DNA from: Actinoplanes derwentensis
GTDB taxonomy: Bacteria > Actinomycetota > Actinomycetes > Mycobacteriales > Micromonosporaceae
Reading direction: 5' to 3'
Length of the DNA stretch: 64,000 nucleotides
NCBI RefSeq assembly: GCF_900104725.1
Contig: NZ_LT629758.1
Coordinates: forward strand, 1,674,001 to 1,738,000
Below the pieces are notes generated by a model. It ran no database searches. It had not been told where the DNA came from and saw nothing but the letters and a program-made list of their open reading frames with translations. The position numbers and the translations under genes were made by a program. Shown one piece after another: positions 16,446 to 24,901 of this stretch (within the stretch, counting starts at the first letter, position 1; every line of letters begins with the position of its first letter).

Positions 16446-18020
16446 GTGACGAACACCTGGGCGCCGCTACGGCAACCCGTCTTCCGTGCGCTGTGGCTGG
16501 CCGTTCTCGCGGGCAACGCCGGCACCTGGATGCAGACCGTCGGCGCGCAGTGGCTCGTCGTCCACGAAGCCGACGCGGCCACCTGGGTCAGCCTCGTGCA
16601 GGCGGCCACGACCCTGCCGGTGCTGCTCCTGGCGCTGCCCGCCGGGACGCTCGCCGACGCGCTGGATCGGCGGCGGATGCTGCTGACCGTACAACTCGGG
16701 CTGTCGACCGTGGCCGCGAGCCTGGCCGCGCTCGCCTTCCTCGGCCTCGTCGAACCTCCGCTGCTCCTGCTCTTCACCTTTCTGCTCGGCGCGGGCCAGG
16801 CGCTCACCCTGCCGTCCTGGCAGGCGATCATCCCGGAGATCGTGCCGCGGGAGCAGTTGGCCGGCGCGTCGGCGCTCGGCGCGGTCAACACCAACCTGGC
16901 CCGCGCCGCCGGGCCCGCGGTCGGCGGCCTGATCGTCGCCCAGTTCGGGCCGGCCGCGGTCTTCGCGCTCAACGCCCTGTCCTTCGCGGTGTTCGCGCTG
17001 GCCCTGGCCCGCTGGCGGCGCCCGGCGCAACCCGCGGCCGGTCGCCCGGAGCGGTTCGGCCCGGCGTTGCACGACGGCACCCATTTCGTACGGTATTCCG
17101 CTGACGTGCGCCGCATCCTCGGCCGGGTGCTCCTGTTCGTGCTGCCCGGCAGCGTGATCTGGAGCCTGCTGCCCCTGGTCGCCCGCCGGGAACTCGGCAT
17201 GGGCGCGAGTGGCTACGGCATCCTGCTCACGGCCCTCGGCGCCGGTGCGGTCGGCGGTGCCCTGCTCATGCCCCGGCTCCGCACGCTACTCAGTCCCGAC
17301 CGGCTGATCCTCGTCACCGGCGTCGTCTACGCGGCCGCGCTGCTGGTGATCGCGATGGTCCCGCACGTGGCGGCGGTCATCGCCGTGCTCGCCTTCGCCG
17401 GGCTGGCCTGGATGATGCTGGTCTCCCGAATGAACGCGGCCATGCAACTCGTCCTGCCGAACTGGGTCCGCGCCCGCGCTCTCGCCATCTACCAGGTGGT
17501 CTTCGCCGGAAGTCAGGCCGCCGGAGCGCTCGTCTGGGGTCAGGTCGCCTCGGCCTTCGGCCTGCGCGCCACGTTCCTCGCCGCGGCATCGCTGATGGTC
17601 ACCGGCCTTGCGCTGGTACGGGTCTGGCCGGTCCGCCCGCACGAGGACCGCGACACCGACCCGGCCGTGTTCTGGCCCGAACCACACCTGCTGACCGAAC
17701 CGCACCTGGATCAGGGCCCGGTGCTGGTGCAGGCGACCTACCGGGTGGCGCCCGCCGACGCCGGCGCCTTCACCAGGGCGATGCTGGAACTGCGCGAATC
17801 CCGGCTGCGCACCGGAGCCACCCGCTGGGGGGTGTTCCGGGACACCGCCGACCCGGAGGTGTTCGTGGAGGCCTACCTCGTCCCCACCTGGGAGGAACAC
17901 CTGCGCCAGCACGAGGGCCGCCTGACCGGCAGCGACGAGACCGCCGAGCAACGTGTGCGAGCCCTGGCGTCCGGCCCGCCGGTGATCGCCCACCTGCTGG
18001 GGGCCGACGTCCGGGGCTGA
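16446..18020 (+). CDS. MFS exporter with C-terminal ABM-like domain
   Basis: 524 residues. Residues 1-405 or so hold 10-12 transmembrane helices of the MFS_3 (enterobactin-exporter-like) type, beginning PVFRALWLAVLAGNAGTWMQT, with AGTLADALDRRRML in the loop after helix 2. Residues 420-510 form a soluble domain resembling antibiotic-biosynthesis-monooxygenase-like ferredoxin folds (LVQATYRVAPADAGAF, RWGVFRDTADPEVFVEAYLV). This fused layout recurs in actinomycetes. Substrate unknown. The GTG start lies 7 nt after TAGATT (16433-16438), without a Shine-Dalgarno sequence, so the mRNA may be leaderless. The stop is 1 bp from the convergent gene. Confidence 0.85.
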   Translation: MTNTWAPLRQPVFRALWLAVLAGNAGTWMQTVGAQWLVVHEADAATWVSLVQAATTLPVLLLALPAGTLADALDRRRMLLTVQLGLSTVAASLAALAFLGLVEPPLLLLFTFLLGAGQALTLPSWQAIIPEIVPREQLAGASALGAVNTNLARAAGPAVGGLIVAQFGPAAVFALNALSFAVFALALARWRRPAQPAAGRPERFGPALHDGTHFVRYSADVRRILGRVLLFVLPGSVIWSLLPLVARRELGMGASGYGILLTALGAGAVGGALLMPRLRTLLSPDRLILVTGVVYAAALLVIAMVPHVAAVIAVLAFAGLAWMMLVSRMNAAMQLVLPNWVRARALAIYQVVFAGSQAAGALVWGQVASAFGLRATFLAAASLMVTGLALVRVWPVRPHEDRDTDPAVFWPEPHLLTEPHLDQGPVLVQATYRVAPADAGAFTRAMLELRESRLRTGATRWGVFRDTADPEVFVEAYLVPTWEEHLRQHEGRLTGSDETAEQRVRALASGPPVIAHLLGADVRG

Positions 18021-18021
18021 T

Positions 18022-18840
18022 TCACGTGGTCAGGGCGGAGGGGACCTCCAGATCCTCGGACTTGTAGAGAGCCGCCAGCGAAGCCGGGTCGTCGGCGGCG
18101 CAGGTGTCGGCGATCGTGTCGATCAGGTGGTCGTAGTCGGCGCCGGTGCGGCCCTGGTACGACGCGTCCATGCGGCCCCACTCGTCCCAGGGGAGGGTCT
18201 CGACCCGGTTCAGCGCGGCCAGGTCGCGGATCGCGTTGCCGCGGATCTCGGCGGGACCGAAGTTCTCCGTGCCGTGCACCCCGAAACGGCTCGCGTCCAG
18301 ACGGCCCGCCCGGAACTGCGACCACGCCTCACCGCCGGTCAGGAACTGGCCGGGTGCCAGCGCCTCCGGTGCCGCCAGCACCGGCAGGCCCATCGCCTCC
18401 GGGTCGGCCCGCGTCCACGGCCCGGCACTCTGCCGGAACTCGACGACCCAGTGGTCGAGGCCGAAACCCGGCTGGAAGTAGGTGGCGAACCCGCACCGGG
18501 CTCGGGCCGCGATGCCGCGACGGCGCAGCAGGGCACAGGTCAGGACGGCGAAATGCCGGCAGGTGCCGACCACCCGCTGGTCCGGTGCCCGGCCGGCGGC
18601 GAGGGGCGCCGGATCCAGGGTGAGCAGGGCACGGATCAGGCTGGCGGCCGGGCGGAGCTGGTTCTCCGAGAAACGGCCCGGTGACAGGTCGAGCTGGCCC
18701 GCGTCGGTGGGCTGGATGACCAGCCGCGGTGCCAGCGCGCAGAGGGCGACCGGATCGTCCGGCAGGCCGTCGAGAGCGGCCCGGCTCACCGTGCTGAGGT
18801 CGGTCAGCGGACCGGCTGCTGCGTAATCGATCCCCGTCAT
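18022..18840 (-). CDS. Transglutaminase-like domain protein
   Basis: 272 residues. VVGTCRHFAVLTCALLRRRGIAARARCGFA contains the catalytic-type Cys at the start of the core helix, and GFGLDHWVVEF the His; an Asp in WTRADPEAMG may complete the triad. The fold is that of microbial transglutaminase-like cysteine proteases. It has no signal peptide, so it is probably intracellular. I chose the ATG at 18840 over the in-frame 18891 because the longer form enters the neighbouring hairpin region. Role unknown. Confidence 0.75.
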   Translation of the reverse strand: MTGIDYAAAGPLTDLSTVSRAALDGLPDDPVALCALAPRLVIQPTDAGQLDLSPGRFSENQLRPAASLIRALLTLDPAPLAAGRAPDQRVVGTCRHFAVLTCALLRRRGIAARARCGFATYFQPGFGLDHWVVEFRQSAGPWTRADPEAMGLPVLAAPEALAPGQFLTGGEAWSQFRAGRLDASRFGVHGTENFGPAEIRGNAIRDLAALNRVETLPWDEWGRMDASYQGRTGADYDHLIDTIADTCAADDPASLAALYKSEDLEVPSALTT

Positions 18841-18901
18841 TCCCGCATCGTAGGCGCCGGGTCCGACATTCTCTGTCCGATCGGGTGGCACCCGATGGGC
18901 G

Positions 18902-18936
18902 GAATCGGGCCGCCGGTCTGGCCGGCGGCCCGATTC
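18902..18936 (-). terminator. Strong hairpin terminator after the Lys-rich microprotein
   Basis: Perfect 15-bp stem, GAATCGGGCCGCCGG (18902-18916) with CCGGCGGCCCGATTC (18922-18936), and a 5-nt loop. It starts 2 bp after the stop codon of the microprotein, so it fits that gene as a terminator. No U-tract follows, as is common for actinomycetes. Confidence 0.75.
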
Positions 18937-18938
18937 GA

Positions 18939-19001
18939 CTACTTCTTCTTGTCCTTCTTGGACTTTTTGTCCTTCTTGGACTTCTTGGATTTCTTCGCCA
19001 T
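18939..19001 (-). CDS. 20-residue lysine-rich microprotein
   Basis: Short ORF reading MAKKSKKSKKDKKSKKDKKK, 13 of 20 residues Lys, with only Ser and Asp between, in KKS/KKD steps. Support for translation: a perfect AGGAGG (19008-19013) six bases before the ATG, a clean stop, and a 15-bp terminator hairpin starting 2 bp later. A -10-like TAGGAT lies at 19046-19041. The charge pattern suggests binding to nucleic acid, polyphosphate or another polyanion, but this is inference. It lies between the transglutaminase-like gene and a nucleotidyltransferase remnant and may be monocistronic. Confidence 0.7.
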   Translation of the reverse strand: MAKKSKKSKKDKKSKKDKKK

Positions 19002-19212
19002 GGCAGCCTCCTCGGGGTACCTCGGAATCTTCCCGCTCCGATCCTAGGCCCGACGCTAACCCAGCGGCGCCGTTTGGTCACTGCAAGTCAGTGGACGGTT
19101 TACCTGCCGTTCACAACCCGGCGTTTGCGGCCCTCAGTGGCGCGAACCTTGCGGGACCGGCACGGAACCGTTGGGATACCCGTACCGGATGATCGTGGAA
19201 AGGCCGGTGCAC

Positions 19213-19625
19213 ATGCGCCCTTTCGGTCGATGGTGGGTTCTCCTGGACGAACGTGTCGAAGAGGCGATCGCCTACCTGGGCCGCGCGCCCGGGGTGTCCG
19301 GGTTCCTCGTCGCGGGCAGCGTCGGGCGCGGCGAACCATGGCCGATGTCCGACAACGATCTGCTTCCGATCTACCCCGGCACGGTTCCCCGAGTGGCAAC
19401 GGCAGGCAGACCGGGCCCTCGCGGAGGTGACACGCGCGCCGGGAGGTCGGCGAGGACGTCACCGAGGATCAGAACGCGCGGGATCAACTGGCCGCCTACG
19501 CGCTTCACGTGGTGCGCAAACGGCCCGAACTGGGCGGGCCGTGGACGGTGAGTCCGGATCGGCTGCTCGGTGCGCACCTGGCGGAACTGCGTCAGTTGCT
19601 GATCGGGCGTGATTCCCGGTCGTAA
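19213..19625 (+). pseudogene. Nucleotidyltransferase-domain gene, frameshifted remnant
   Basis: Frame 1 from the ATG at 19213 gives an intact N-terminus with the nucleotidyltransferase signature GSVGRGEPWPMSDNDLL (GS then SDxD). After about 19390 coding sense moves to a second frame (FPEWQRQADRALAEVTRAPG) and after about 19440 to a third (EVGEDVTEDQNARDQLAAYA through ELRQLLIGRDSRS, stop 19623-19625). At least two indels and a likely internal deletion separate it from a normal protein of 200 or more residues. The last 34 bp overlap the convergent sulfotransferase. Sequencing error could mimic one shift but hardly both. Confidence 0.7.
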
Positions 19626-20464
19626 CCGAGCTTGTCCATCAGGTTGCCGGTCGCGTTCGCGAAGGCCTGGGTCAGGTCGTCGTCGAAGTGGTTGCGCCAG
19701 TCGCCGGGACAACCCTTGCGGTAGTGCGAGACGCCGCCGGCCTTCTTGCGGTCGTTCATCCGGCTGAAGCTGTACTTGTCGAGCAGCCCGGCCAGCTCCG
19801 GGCGCGGGACGGCGATTCCGCAGTGGCGCATCAGCGCGTCCATCTCGGCGAGCTGGTCGTCGCCGGTCAGGTCCTCGTAGCGCACCAGCCGGACGTTTTC
19901 CGACGGTGGCGCGTCGACCCAGGAGCGGACCGCGGAGAACATGCCCTTCTTGGCCAGGTGGTCGATCAGATGGAGCATTCCCTCCTTCTTCGACTTCTCC
20001 CGTAGGATTGCGCGGACTTCGAGCACGTCGCCCATCGGGGTGTGCGAGTCACGGGTCGAGAAATAGCTGGAGACGACCAGGTCGCGCGGATCCCGGTAGA
20101 TGAAGAAAGCCCGATGGGAGTCCGGCTTCGGCATCTTGCTGAACCGTTTGTGCGAGAAATACAGCGACAGGCCGATCCGGTTCGGCGGGACAACCCGCGG
20201 ATCCTTCCAGCCGTAGTAGCGCGGATCGTAGGTGGCCAGGCCGGAGTGCCGGTACACCACCGGGTCGCTGAACACCGACTTCACCCACTGGCTGGCCGTC
20301 TTGCGAACCGCACAGTGATAGACGTTCGTGAACTCGCAACGGTCCGCCACCGGAACGCTGACCCGGAGCCGGAAGTTGTGCGCCTCGAGCTGCGCGCGGC
20401 GTGCGACAACCCGCACGGAATCGGGGGAGTGCTGCTTGGCGAACATGATCGCGCGATTCAACAT
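19592..20464 (-). CDS. Sulfotransferase family protein
   Basis: 290 residues. AVRKTASQWVKSVF occupies the place of the 5'-phosphosulfate loop, YRDPRDLVVSSYFS is the 3'-phosphate-binding motif, and RKGCPGDWRNHF the C-terminal RKG..GDW signature. The family moves sulfate from PAPS to hydroxyl or amino groups of glycans, lipids or small metabolites. The ATG at 20464 is preferred over a TTG at 20470. It stands alone; no PAPS synthesis or glycan genes adjoin. The acceptor is unknown. Confidence 0.85.
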   Translation of the reverse strand: MLNRAIMFAKQHSPDSVRVVARRAQLEAHNFRLRVSVPVADRCEFTNVYHCAVRKTASQWVKSVFSDPVVYRHSGLATYDPRYYGWKDPRVVPPNRIGLSLYFSHKRFSKMPKPDSHRAFFIYRDPRDLVVSSYFSTRDSHTPMGDVLEVRAILREKSKKEGMLHLIDHLAKKGMFSAVRSWVDAPPSENVRLVRYEDLTGDDQLAEMDALMRHCGIAVPRPELAGLLDKYSFSRMNDRKKAGGVSHYRKGCPGDWRNHFDDDLTQAFANATGNLMDKLGYDRESRPISN

Positions 20465-20470
20465 CGTCAA

Positions 20471-20808
20471 AGTCCCGATTCCTTGCCAGGCGGAACGGCG
20501 CGCCGACAGCGCGCACGCCGTCGTGCGTTAGTGCACTTTACAAGAACATCGAGACTGTCACGAGAGTGTCTCGTCTTCTTCGGTGAACGCAAGCTGTGAA
20601 AAGGCTTGGGTGAAGCTGAGAGCGGCCATGTCGTTATTCGTCTCCACCTGCGAAAACTCTCGGCTGTGGGGTGGGTGATGCCTGCTCGGAAGCTTAAAGG
20701 ATTCACAGTTAACGAGTGTGATGGACCTGTTGCTGGACTATCTCGCAAATATCAACGGCCGCCGTTGAACCGGGTGGGGCGGGGACTGGTACGACAGACA
20801 GAAGCTCG
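20471..20808. other. 338-bp gap with locally reduced GC, no clear gene
   Basis: Between the sulfotransferase start and the SseB-like gene. The stretch around 20680-20770 (AAGCTTAAAGGATTCACAGTTAACGAG) is distinctly less GC-rich than its surroundings. A 68-codon plus-strand ORF at 20606-20812 runs into the next gene and shows no Shine-Dalgarno sequence or family features. GAGAC (20550) and GTCTC (20567) make a loose inverted repeat upstream of the sulfotransferase. The gap probably holds two divergent promoters. Confidence 0.4.
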
Positions 20809-21546
20809 GTGAGTGGGGGTCTGGTGCCGTTTCCTGGCAACGTTCTGGAGGCTGTTCTGTTCGATGTCTGGCGGGGGATGGTGCCGCCGGAAGCTCTGCT
20901 GATGGCCGTCGCCGATCATCCGGTCTGGGTTCCGCTGCCGGAACGGCCGGACGGCAGCGGGGGTGGGCTACCCGGCATCCTGATCGACGGGGCGCCCTAC
21001 ATCGCCGTCTACACCTCCGTCGAACAGCTCGCGGTCGCTGGTGTGGCGGAGCTTCGGCGGGTTCGGCTCAATGGGCGGCAACTGTCATCGCGTACCGCGC
21101 AAGGGTCTGGATTCGCCGTCAATCCGGGGTGCCGGGTCGGGATGCCGCTGCCGGCGGCGGCCGTCGACCAGCTTCGAGGGCCACAGCCGGGCCAGGAGCG
21201 GGGGCCACGGCCGGGCCGGGAACGGCGTGTGCGCCTCAGGCATCCGCATCCCCCGCCGCGGGAACTGCTGAACGCGCTGATCGCCGAGTTCCACCGGACC
21301 CCGGCCGTACTGGAAGCCCGGATCGTGCTCAGCGCCGGTGACGACGAGCCGGGCACCCTCGTCGTCGGGATCCGGCCGGACCGCGGTATCGGCACCTGGC
21401 TCGCGGACTCGCGAGACGCGGTGCGGCGGGCGTCCCGGACGATCCTGCTGGCCTACACCGTGGACGGTCTGTTCCTCGACGAGCCGGGCGGCGTCGTCGT
21501 CGACTGGATGATCCAGGAAACGGAGCCCTTCTATCGTCGATGGTGA
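20809..21546 (+). CDS. SseB-like domain protein
   Basis: 245 residues. The N-terminal half (ALLMAVADHPVWVPL, PYIAVYTSVEQL, GFAVNPGCRVGMPLP) fits the SseB N-terminal domain, and the C-terminal half (LLNALIAEFHRTPAVLEARI, TLVVGIRP) fits the SseB C-terminal domain; an Arg/Gly/Pro-rich linker joins them. Such proteins are widespread in actinomycetes, without a type III secretion system, and have no known role. The GTG at 20809 is a weak start; the GTG at 20824 is possible. Confidence 0.75.
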   Translation: MSGGLVPFPGNVLEAVLFDVWRGMVPPEALLMAVADHPVWVPLPERPDGSGGGLPGILIDGAPYIAVYTSVEQLAVAGVAELRRVRLNGRQLSSRTAQGSGFAVNPGCRVGMPLPAAAVDQLRGPQPGQERGPRPGRERRVRLRHPHPPPRELLNALIAEFHRTPAVLEARIVLSAGDDEPGTLVVGIRPDRGIGTWLADSRDAVRRASRTILLAYTVDGLFLDEPGGVVVDWMIQETEPFYRRW

Positions 21547-21605
21547 CTCGGCGGTGTTTCGGAGCCCGTGCCGGTTGAACTAGGCTGACCTCTCATCCGA
21601 GTTGC

Positions 21606-21619
21606 CGAAAACCTTTTCG
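21606..21619. promoter_or_regulatory. LacI-box-like inverted repeat
   Basis: CGAAAA-CC-TTTTCG, perfect 6-bp arms, 26 bp upstream of the LacI-family gene. The even-centred, A/T-rich arms resemble LacI-family operators, so autoregulation is likely. Confidence 0.5.
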
Positions 21620-21644
21620 AGAACGTAATGAGAAGGAAAAATCC

Positions 21645-22646
21645 TTGTCACGAGCCACCCTTCGAGACGTCGCCAAGCTGGCCGGCGTCTCGGTTGCGAC
21701 CGCTTCCAAGGCGCTCAACGGCCAGCCGCAGGTGCGGGCGGAGACCCGGGACCGCGTCGTCCGTGCCGCCGAGCAGCTCTCCTTCTCCCCGAACACCCTC
21801 GCCCAGGGCCTGATAACCCAGCGCAGCGGTACGGTCGGGCTGCTCACGTCCGACCTGGAAGGCCGCTTCTCCATCCCGATCCTGATGGGTGCCGAGGACG
21901 CGTTCGGCTCCGATCAGACATCGGTGTTCCTCTGTGACGCGCGTGGCGACACGATCCGGGAGAAACACCACCTGCGGGCGCTGCTGTCCCGCCGGGTCGA
22001 CGGGTTGATAGTGGTCGGCGCCCGTCCGGACAGCCGCCCCTCACTGGGGGAACTGCCGATCCCGGTGGTGTACGCGTACGCGCCGTCCGACAACCCCGGC
22101 GACATCTCCCTGGTCACCGACAACGTGGGCGGCGGCCGGACCGCGGTGGACCATCTGATCCGCTGTGGCCGCCGCCGGATCGCGCACATCACCGGTGACC
22201 CCGGCTACGGCGCCGCCCAGGACCGGGCCCGCGGCGCCCTGGAGCGGCTCGCCGAGGAGAACCTGGAACTGTCCGGCGGCGAGGTGTGGTTCGGCATGTG
22301 GTCCGAGGCGTGGGGCCGCGGCGCCACCCGCATGCTGCTCGACCGCGATCCGGGCGTGGACGCGATCTTCGCCGGCTCCGACGAGATCGCCCGCGGTGTC
22401 CTCGACGTGCTGCACGAGGAGCGCATCGACGTGCCGTCGCAGGTCGCGGTGATCGGTTTCGACAACTGGAGTGTGCTGGCCGCTAACTCCCGCCCGCCGC
22501 TGACCACCATCGACCTCAACCTGGAACAGCTCGGCCGGATCGCCGCCCAGCGCCTGTCCGCCGCGATGGAGGGCCACCCGGCCTCCGGCGTGGAGACCTT
22601 CCCGGTCCGCCTGATCACCCGCGAGTCCACAGCCCCACTGCGCTAG
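21645..22646 (+). CDS. LacI family transcriptional regulator
   Basis: 333 residues. The HTH is the classic TLRDVAKLAGVSVATASKALNGQPQV; the periplasmic-binding-protein-like ligand domain follows, with GLLTSDLEGRFSIPIL, RDPGVDAIFAGSDEIARG-type and VAVIGFDNWSVLA segments. The start is TTG at 21645, with AGAAGGA (21630-21636) well placed; no ATG or GTG is in frame at the right site. It probably represses a sugar operon, but none adjoins; the nearest sugar genes are 19 kb away. An upstream palindrome suggests self-control. Confidence 0.88.
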   Translation: MSRATLRDVAKLAGVSVATASKALNGQPQVRAETRDRVVRAAEQLSFSPNTLAQGLITQRSGTVGLLTSDLEGRFSIPILMGAEDAFGSDQTSVFLCDARGDTIREKHHLRALLSRRVDGLIVVGARPDSRPSLGELPIPVVYAYAPSDNPGDISLVTDNVGGGRTAVDHLIRCGRRRIAHITGDPGYGAAQDRARGALERLAEENLELSGGEVWFGMWSEAWGRGATRMLLDRDPGVDAIFAGSDEIARGVLDVLHEERIDVPSQVAVIGFDNWSVLAANSRPPLTTIDLNLEQLGRIAAQRLSAAMEGHPASGVETFPVRLITRESTAPLR

Positions 22647-22683
22647 ATCCGCGTGCGGTAGGTGACACATTCCGGCACCTACC

Positions 22684-22899
22684 GCTGCGAAGCTCGGTGC
22701 TGTCGTCACCGCCGACGTCTACGGCGGTGACGGTGCGACCGAACGGATCGTCGGCAAAGCCCTGCACGGTCGCCGTGACGACGTGGTCCTGGCCACCAAG
22801 TTCAACGGCCCGATGCGCGCCGTCGCATACGTGCCGGCCGCGCTCACCCGGCCCGAGCTGGGCCGCCGGGGTGCCGGCGACCGGGCGCTGTCGATCTAG
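22684..22899 (+). pseudogene. Aldo/keto reductase fragment
   Basis: The plus frame ending at the TAG 22897-22899 reads AAKLGAVVTADVYGGDGAT followed by ERIVGKALHGRRDDVVLATKF. This is the conserved aldo/keto reductase segment with the catalytic Asp and Tyr (DTADVYG in intact proteins). About 40 residues before it and 250 after it are missing, and no start codon with a ribosome site precedes it. It ends in a 4-bp overlap with the hydratase gene on the other strand. Confidence 0.65.
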
Positions 22900-23900
22900 A
22901 CGATGGTGGCGAGGCGCGGATAGACGCGGCGGGCGTTGCCCTCGTAGACCTTCTGCTGGTCGGCGGGGGAGAGCTGGAGGTGGTCGACGTACCGGCGGGT
23001 GTGGTCGAAGTATTCGCCGGTCTGCGGGTCGACGCCGCGGACCGCTCCGACCATCTCGGAACCGAACAGGATGTTGTCCACGCCGATCACCTCGAACAGC
23101 AGGTCGATGCCGGGCTGGTGATAGACGCACGTGTCGAAGAAGACGTTGCCCAGCACCGACTCGGTCAGCGGTGGCCGGCCCAGCATGTCGGCCAGCCCGC
23201 GGAACCGGCCCCAATGGAACGGCACCGCTCCGCCGCCGTGCGGGATCACGAAACGCAGTCCGGGGAACTCGGTGAACAGGTCGGACTGCAGGAACTGCAT
23301 GAAGGCCGTGGTGTCGGCGTTCAGGTAGTGCGAGCCGGTGGCGTGGAAGTTCGGGTTGGTCACGGCGGAGACGTGCACCATCGCGGGCACGTCCAGCTCG
23401 ACCATGGCCTGATAGAACGGGTACCAGCTCGGGTCGGTCAGCGGCGCGGAGGTCCAGTCGCCGCCGCTCGGGTCGGGGTTGAGGTTGCAGCCGACGAAAC
23501 CCAGCTCCTCGACGCAGCGGCGCAGCTCGCCGACCGAGTTCGCGATCGGCACGCCGGCCGTCTGCGGAAGCTGGCAGACTCCGGCGAAACTCCGCGGGTA
23601 GAGCCGAACGACCCGGGCGACGAGGTCGTTGCAGGCCCGGGTCCAGGCGGCGCTGACCTGTTCGTCACCGAAGTGGTGTCCCATGGCGGAGGCGCGGGGC
23701 GAGAAGACGGTCAGGTCGATCCCGCGTTCCCGCATGAGGCGCAGCTGACTGCCCTCGACCGACTCCCGGATCTCGTCGTCGGAGATCCACGGGTACGCCG
23801 GAGCCGCCCGCCCGTCCCGGAACGCCGCCTGCTGCGCTTCCCGCCAGGCGGTGTGCGAGCCGGGGGCCGTCGTGTAGTGACCGTGACAGTCGATGATCAT
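22896..23900 (-). CDS. ligJ: 4-oxalomesaconate hydratase (LigJ-like amidohydrolase family)
   Basis: 334 residues. MIIDCHGHYTTAPGSHTAWR carries the HxH metal motif; ISDDEIRESVEGSQLRLMRERG, TVFSPRASAMGHHFGD, GFVGCNLNPDPSGGDWT, VIPHGGGAVPFHWGRFRGL and LFGSEMVGAVRG match the LigJ type all along. LigJ hydrates 4-oxalomesaconate to 4-carboxy-4-hydroxy-2-oxoadipate in meta-cleavage of protocatechuate or gallate. It is last in a four-gene operon; its ATG overlaps the stop of the dioxygenase gene (ATGA). This is the strongest pathway marker in the operon. Confidence 0.88.
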   Translation of the reverse strand: MIIDCHGHYTTAPGSHTAWREAQQAAFRDGRAAPAYPWISDDEIRESVEGSQLRLMRERGIDLTVFSPRASAMGHHFGDEQVSAAWTRACNDLVARVVRLYPRSFAGVCQLPQTAGVPIANSVGELRRCVEELGFVGCNLNPDPSGGDWTSAPLTDPSWYPFYQAMVELDVPAMVHVSAVTNPNFHATGSHYLNADTTAFMQFLQSDLFTEFPGLRFVIPHGGGAVPFHWGRFRGLADMLGRPPLTESVLGNVFFDTCVYHQPGIDLLFEVIGVDNILFGSEMVGAVRGVDPQTGEYFDHTRRYVDHLQLSPADQQKVYEGNARRVYPRLATIV

Positions 23901-24901
23901 GCGGAGCCCTCCCGGACCGGCAGGACCGGGGTGCCGTGTGTATGGAACGTGTCGATCGTCTTCAAGCCCCAGGCCTGGCCCTTCGCGCGTTCCTCCTTGA
24001 TCCAGCTGACGGTCTTCCAGTCGGGGGCGAGGATCAGGCGGGCACCGGCGTTGCAGATCTCGATGCGGTTGCCGCCCGGCTCCCACACGTACAAGAAGAA
24101 GGTCTGTTGAATGGCATGTTTGTGTGGTCCGGTCTCGATGTGCACGCCGGCTTCGAGGCAGACGTCGGCGGCCCGCAGGATCTCCTCACGGGTGTCGGTG
24201 GCGAACGCGACGTGGTGCAACCGGCCGCGGGTGCCGGTCCAGTCCTCGGTGTAGACCAGGTCGTAGGACTTGTTGCCGAGGGAGTACCAGATCGCCGCCG
24301 GGGTGACGTGGTCGTCCTTGACGATCTGCTCGGTGCAGCGGGCGCCGAGGACGTCCCGCAGGAATCCGGCGGTCCCCGGCACGTCCGCGGTCAGGTAGTT
24401 GACGTGGTCGAGGCGGCGCAGGTTCGCACCACGCCCCGGATAGGCGGCGGCCTGGTTCTTCAGCGCCGGCCGATCCTGGTCATCGGCCTGGTACCACTCG
24501 ACGTCCCAGTACAGGCCCATCTCGTGGCCGTCCGGATCGGTGAACAGGTAGACCTCGCCGAGACCGCGCACGTCGTCGACCCGGCCCCGGCCGAGTCCGG
24601 TCGCCTCGATCGTCGCGATCAGACGGTCCCGTGCCTGCGGGCTCGCGGCCCGCAGATAGGTACGCCCGATGCCGGCCTGCTCGCGGTGCACCAGCCGCAA
24701 CGTCCAGGACTGGTAGTCGTCCCAGGTGTGCAGATAGCTCGACTGCTCGTCGCGGTGGACTTCGCGCAAGCCCATCACCTGCACGAAGAAGTCGCGGGAC
24801 TGCTCCAGCACCGGGGTGTACAGCTCGACCGGGCCGATGTGGGCGATCTCCCGGCGCCGATCGGGATCGTGGGTCAGACGGGGCTCGGGTGCGATGGTCA
24901 T
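23897..24901 (-). CDS. Type I extradiol ring-cleavage dioxygenase (VOC superfamily)
   Basis: 334 residues. Two VOC modules: IGPVELYTPVLEQSRDFFVQ to about residue 150, then LRRLDHVNYLTADVPGTAGF to the end. The catalytic module supplies His (LDHVNY), His (LHHVAF) and Glu (NRIEIC), the 2-His-1-carboxylate iron site of catechol 2,3- and homoprotocatechuate 2,3-dioxygenases; the tail resembles the latter. It sits with oxalomesaconate enzymes, where gallate and protocatechuate 4,5-dioxygenases normally belong to the unrelated type II (LigAB/GalA) family. The substrate is therefore open: gallate or another trihydroxybenzoate fits the pathway best. Starts and stops overlap both neighbours by 4 bp. 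Confidence 0.85.
   Translation of the reverse strand: MTIAPEPRLTHDPDRRREIAHIGPVELYTPVLEQSRDFFVQVMGLREVHRDEQSSYLHTWDDYQSWTLRLVHREQAGIGRTYLRAASPQARDRLIATIEATGLGRGRVDDVRGLGEVYLFTDPDGHEMGLYWDVEWYQADDQDRPALKNQAAAYPGRGANLRRLDHVNYLTADVPGTAGFLRDVLGARCTEQIVKDDHVTPAAIWYSLGNKSYDLVYTEDWTGTRGRLHHVAFATDTREEILRAADVCLEAGVHIETGPHKHAIQQTFFLYVWEPGGNRIEICNAGARLILAPDWKTVSWIKEERAKGQAWGLKTIDTFHTHGTPVLPVREGSA

Noticed and set aside
20606..20812. 68-codon plus-strand ORF in the 20.5-20.8 kb gap
   Set aside because: It lacks a ribosome site, overlaps the next start and shows no domain; lower GC of the gap explains the open frame.
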